5,512 nucleotides of DNA from Deltaproteobacteria bacterium (GTDB lineage Bacteria; Desulfobacterota; DSM-4660; Desulfatiglandales; HGW-15), in NCBI GenBank assembly GCA_016926135.1, contig JAFGPH010000407.1, forward strand, positions 1 to 5,512, in the 5' to 3' direction. The stretch's first letter is position 1. The number at the start of each line of letters is the position of its first letter. Below, in pieces: positions 5,499 to 5,512 of the stretch. A program made the position numbers and the translations under genes. The notes under the pieces were generated by a model that was given only the letters and a program-made list of their open reading frames with translations, was not told the DNA's origin and made no database searches.

Positions 5499-5512
5499 TG
5501 GTGCGTTTTTGA

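Noticed and set aside
5270..5512. Plus-strand 80-codon frame ending exactly at the window edge
   Set aside because: Its first 26 codons overlap the end of the membrane-protein gene out of frame, it has no good ribosome binding site, and its 3' part covers the palindromes and the promoter-like element. I treat the region as non-coding.

Overview
The window is compact, G+C-rich bacterial chromosomal DNA: one partial gene on the minus strand and three overlapping genes on the plus strand, separated by a divergent intergenic region of about 230 bp. Strong AAGGAG/GGAGG-type ribosome binding sites and ATG starts fit a Gram-negative bacterium. The gene style (a long PEP synthase, a NifS-like desulfurase, a stand-alone cysteine hydrolase) would suit a deltaproteobacterium/Desulfobacterota or a similar anaerobe. 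That placement is an inference from general impression, not from a diagnostic marker. There are no rRNA or tRNA genes, CRISPR arrays, insertion sequences or obvious signs of transfer.

Left region (1-2319, minus strand): phosphoenolpyruvate synthase (ppsA). It reads without interruption for 773 codons from its ATG and runs off the left edge just before the expected C-terminal catalytic-cysteine motif. It is the largest gene here. Its start has a good ribosome binding site and a recognisable TTGACA-N18-TACTAT promoter.

Middle (2320-2552): the divergent control region. It holds the ppsA promoter, a perfect 12-bp palindrome on its -10 box, an inverted repeat around its -35 box, and, on the plus side, a nested stem-loop in the leader of the next gene.

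Right region (2553-5348, plus strand): a tightly packed operon of three genes. The first is a NifS-like, PLP-dependent cysteine desulfurase with an STGAACH active-site loop, possibly a selenocysteine-lyase relative. The second is an isochorismatase/nicotinamidase-fold cysteine hydrolase, overlapping the first by 11 nt. The third is a multi-pass membrane protein resembling M50B-type metallopeptidases, overlapping the second by 4 nt (ATGA), whose zinc motif reads HELIGH (HExxxH) rather than the classical HExxH. The overlaps imply translational coupling, but I know of no established pathway linking these three activities. This operon is the most interesting content of the window.

Right edge (5349-5512): non-coding. 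It contains a weak hairpin just after the last stop codon, two short palindromes, and a TTGACA-N18-TATATA promoter-like element pointing out of the window, presumably towards a further gene beyond the edge.
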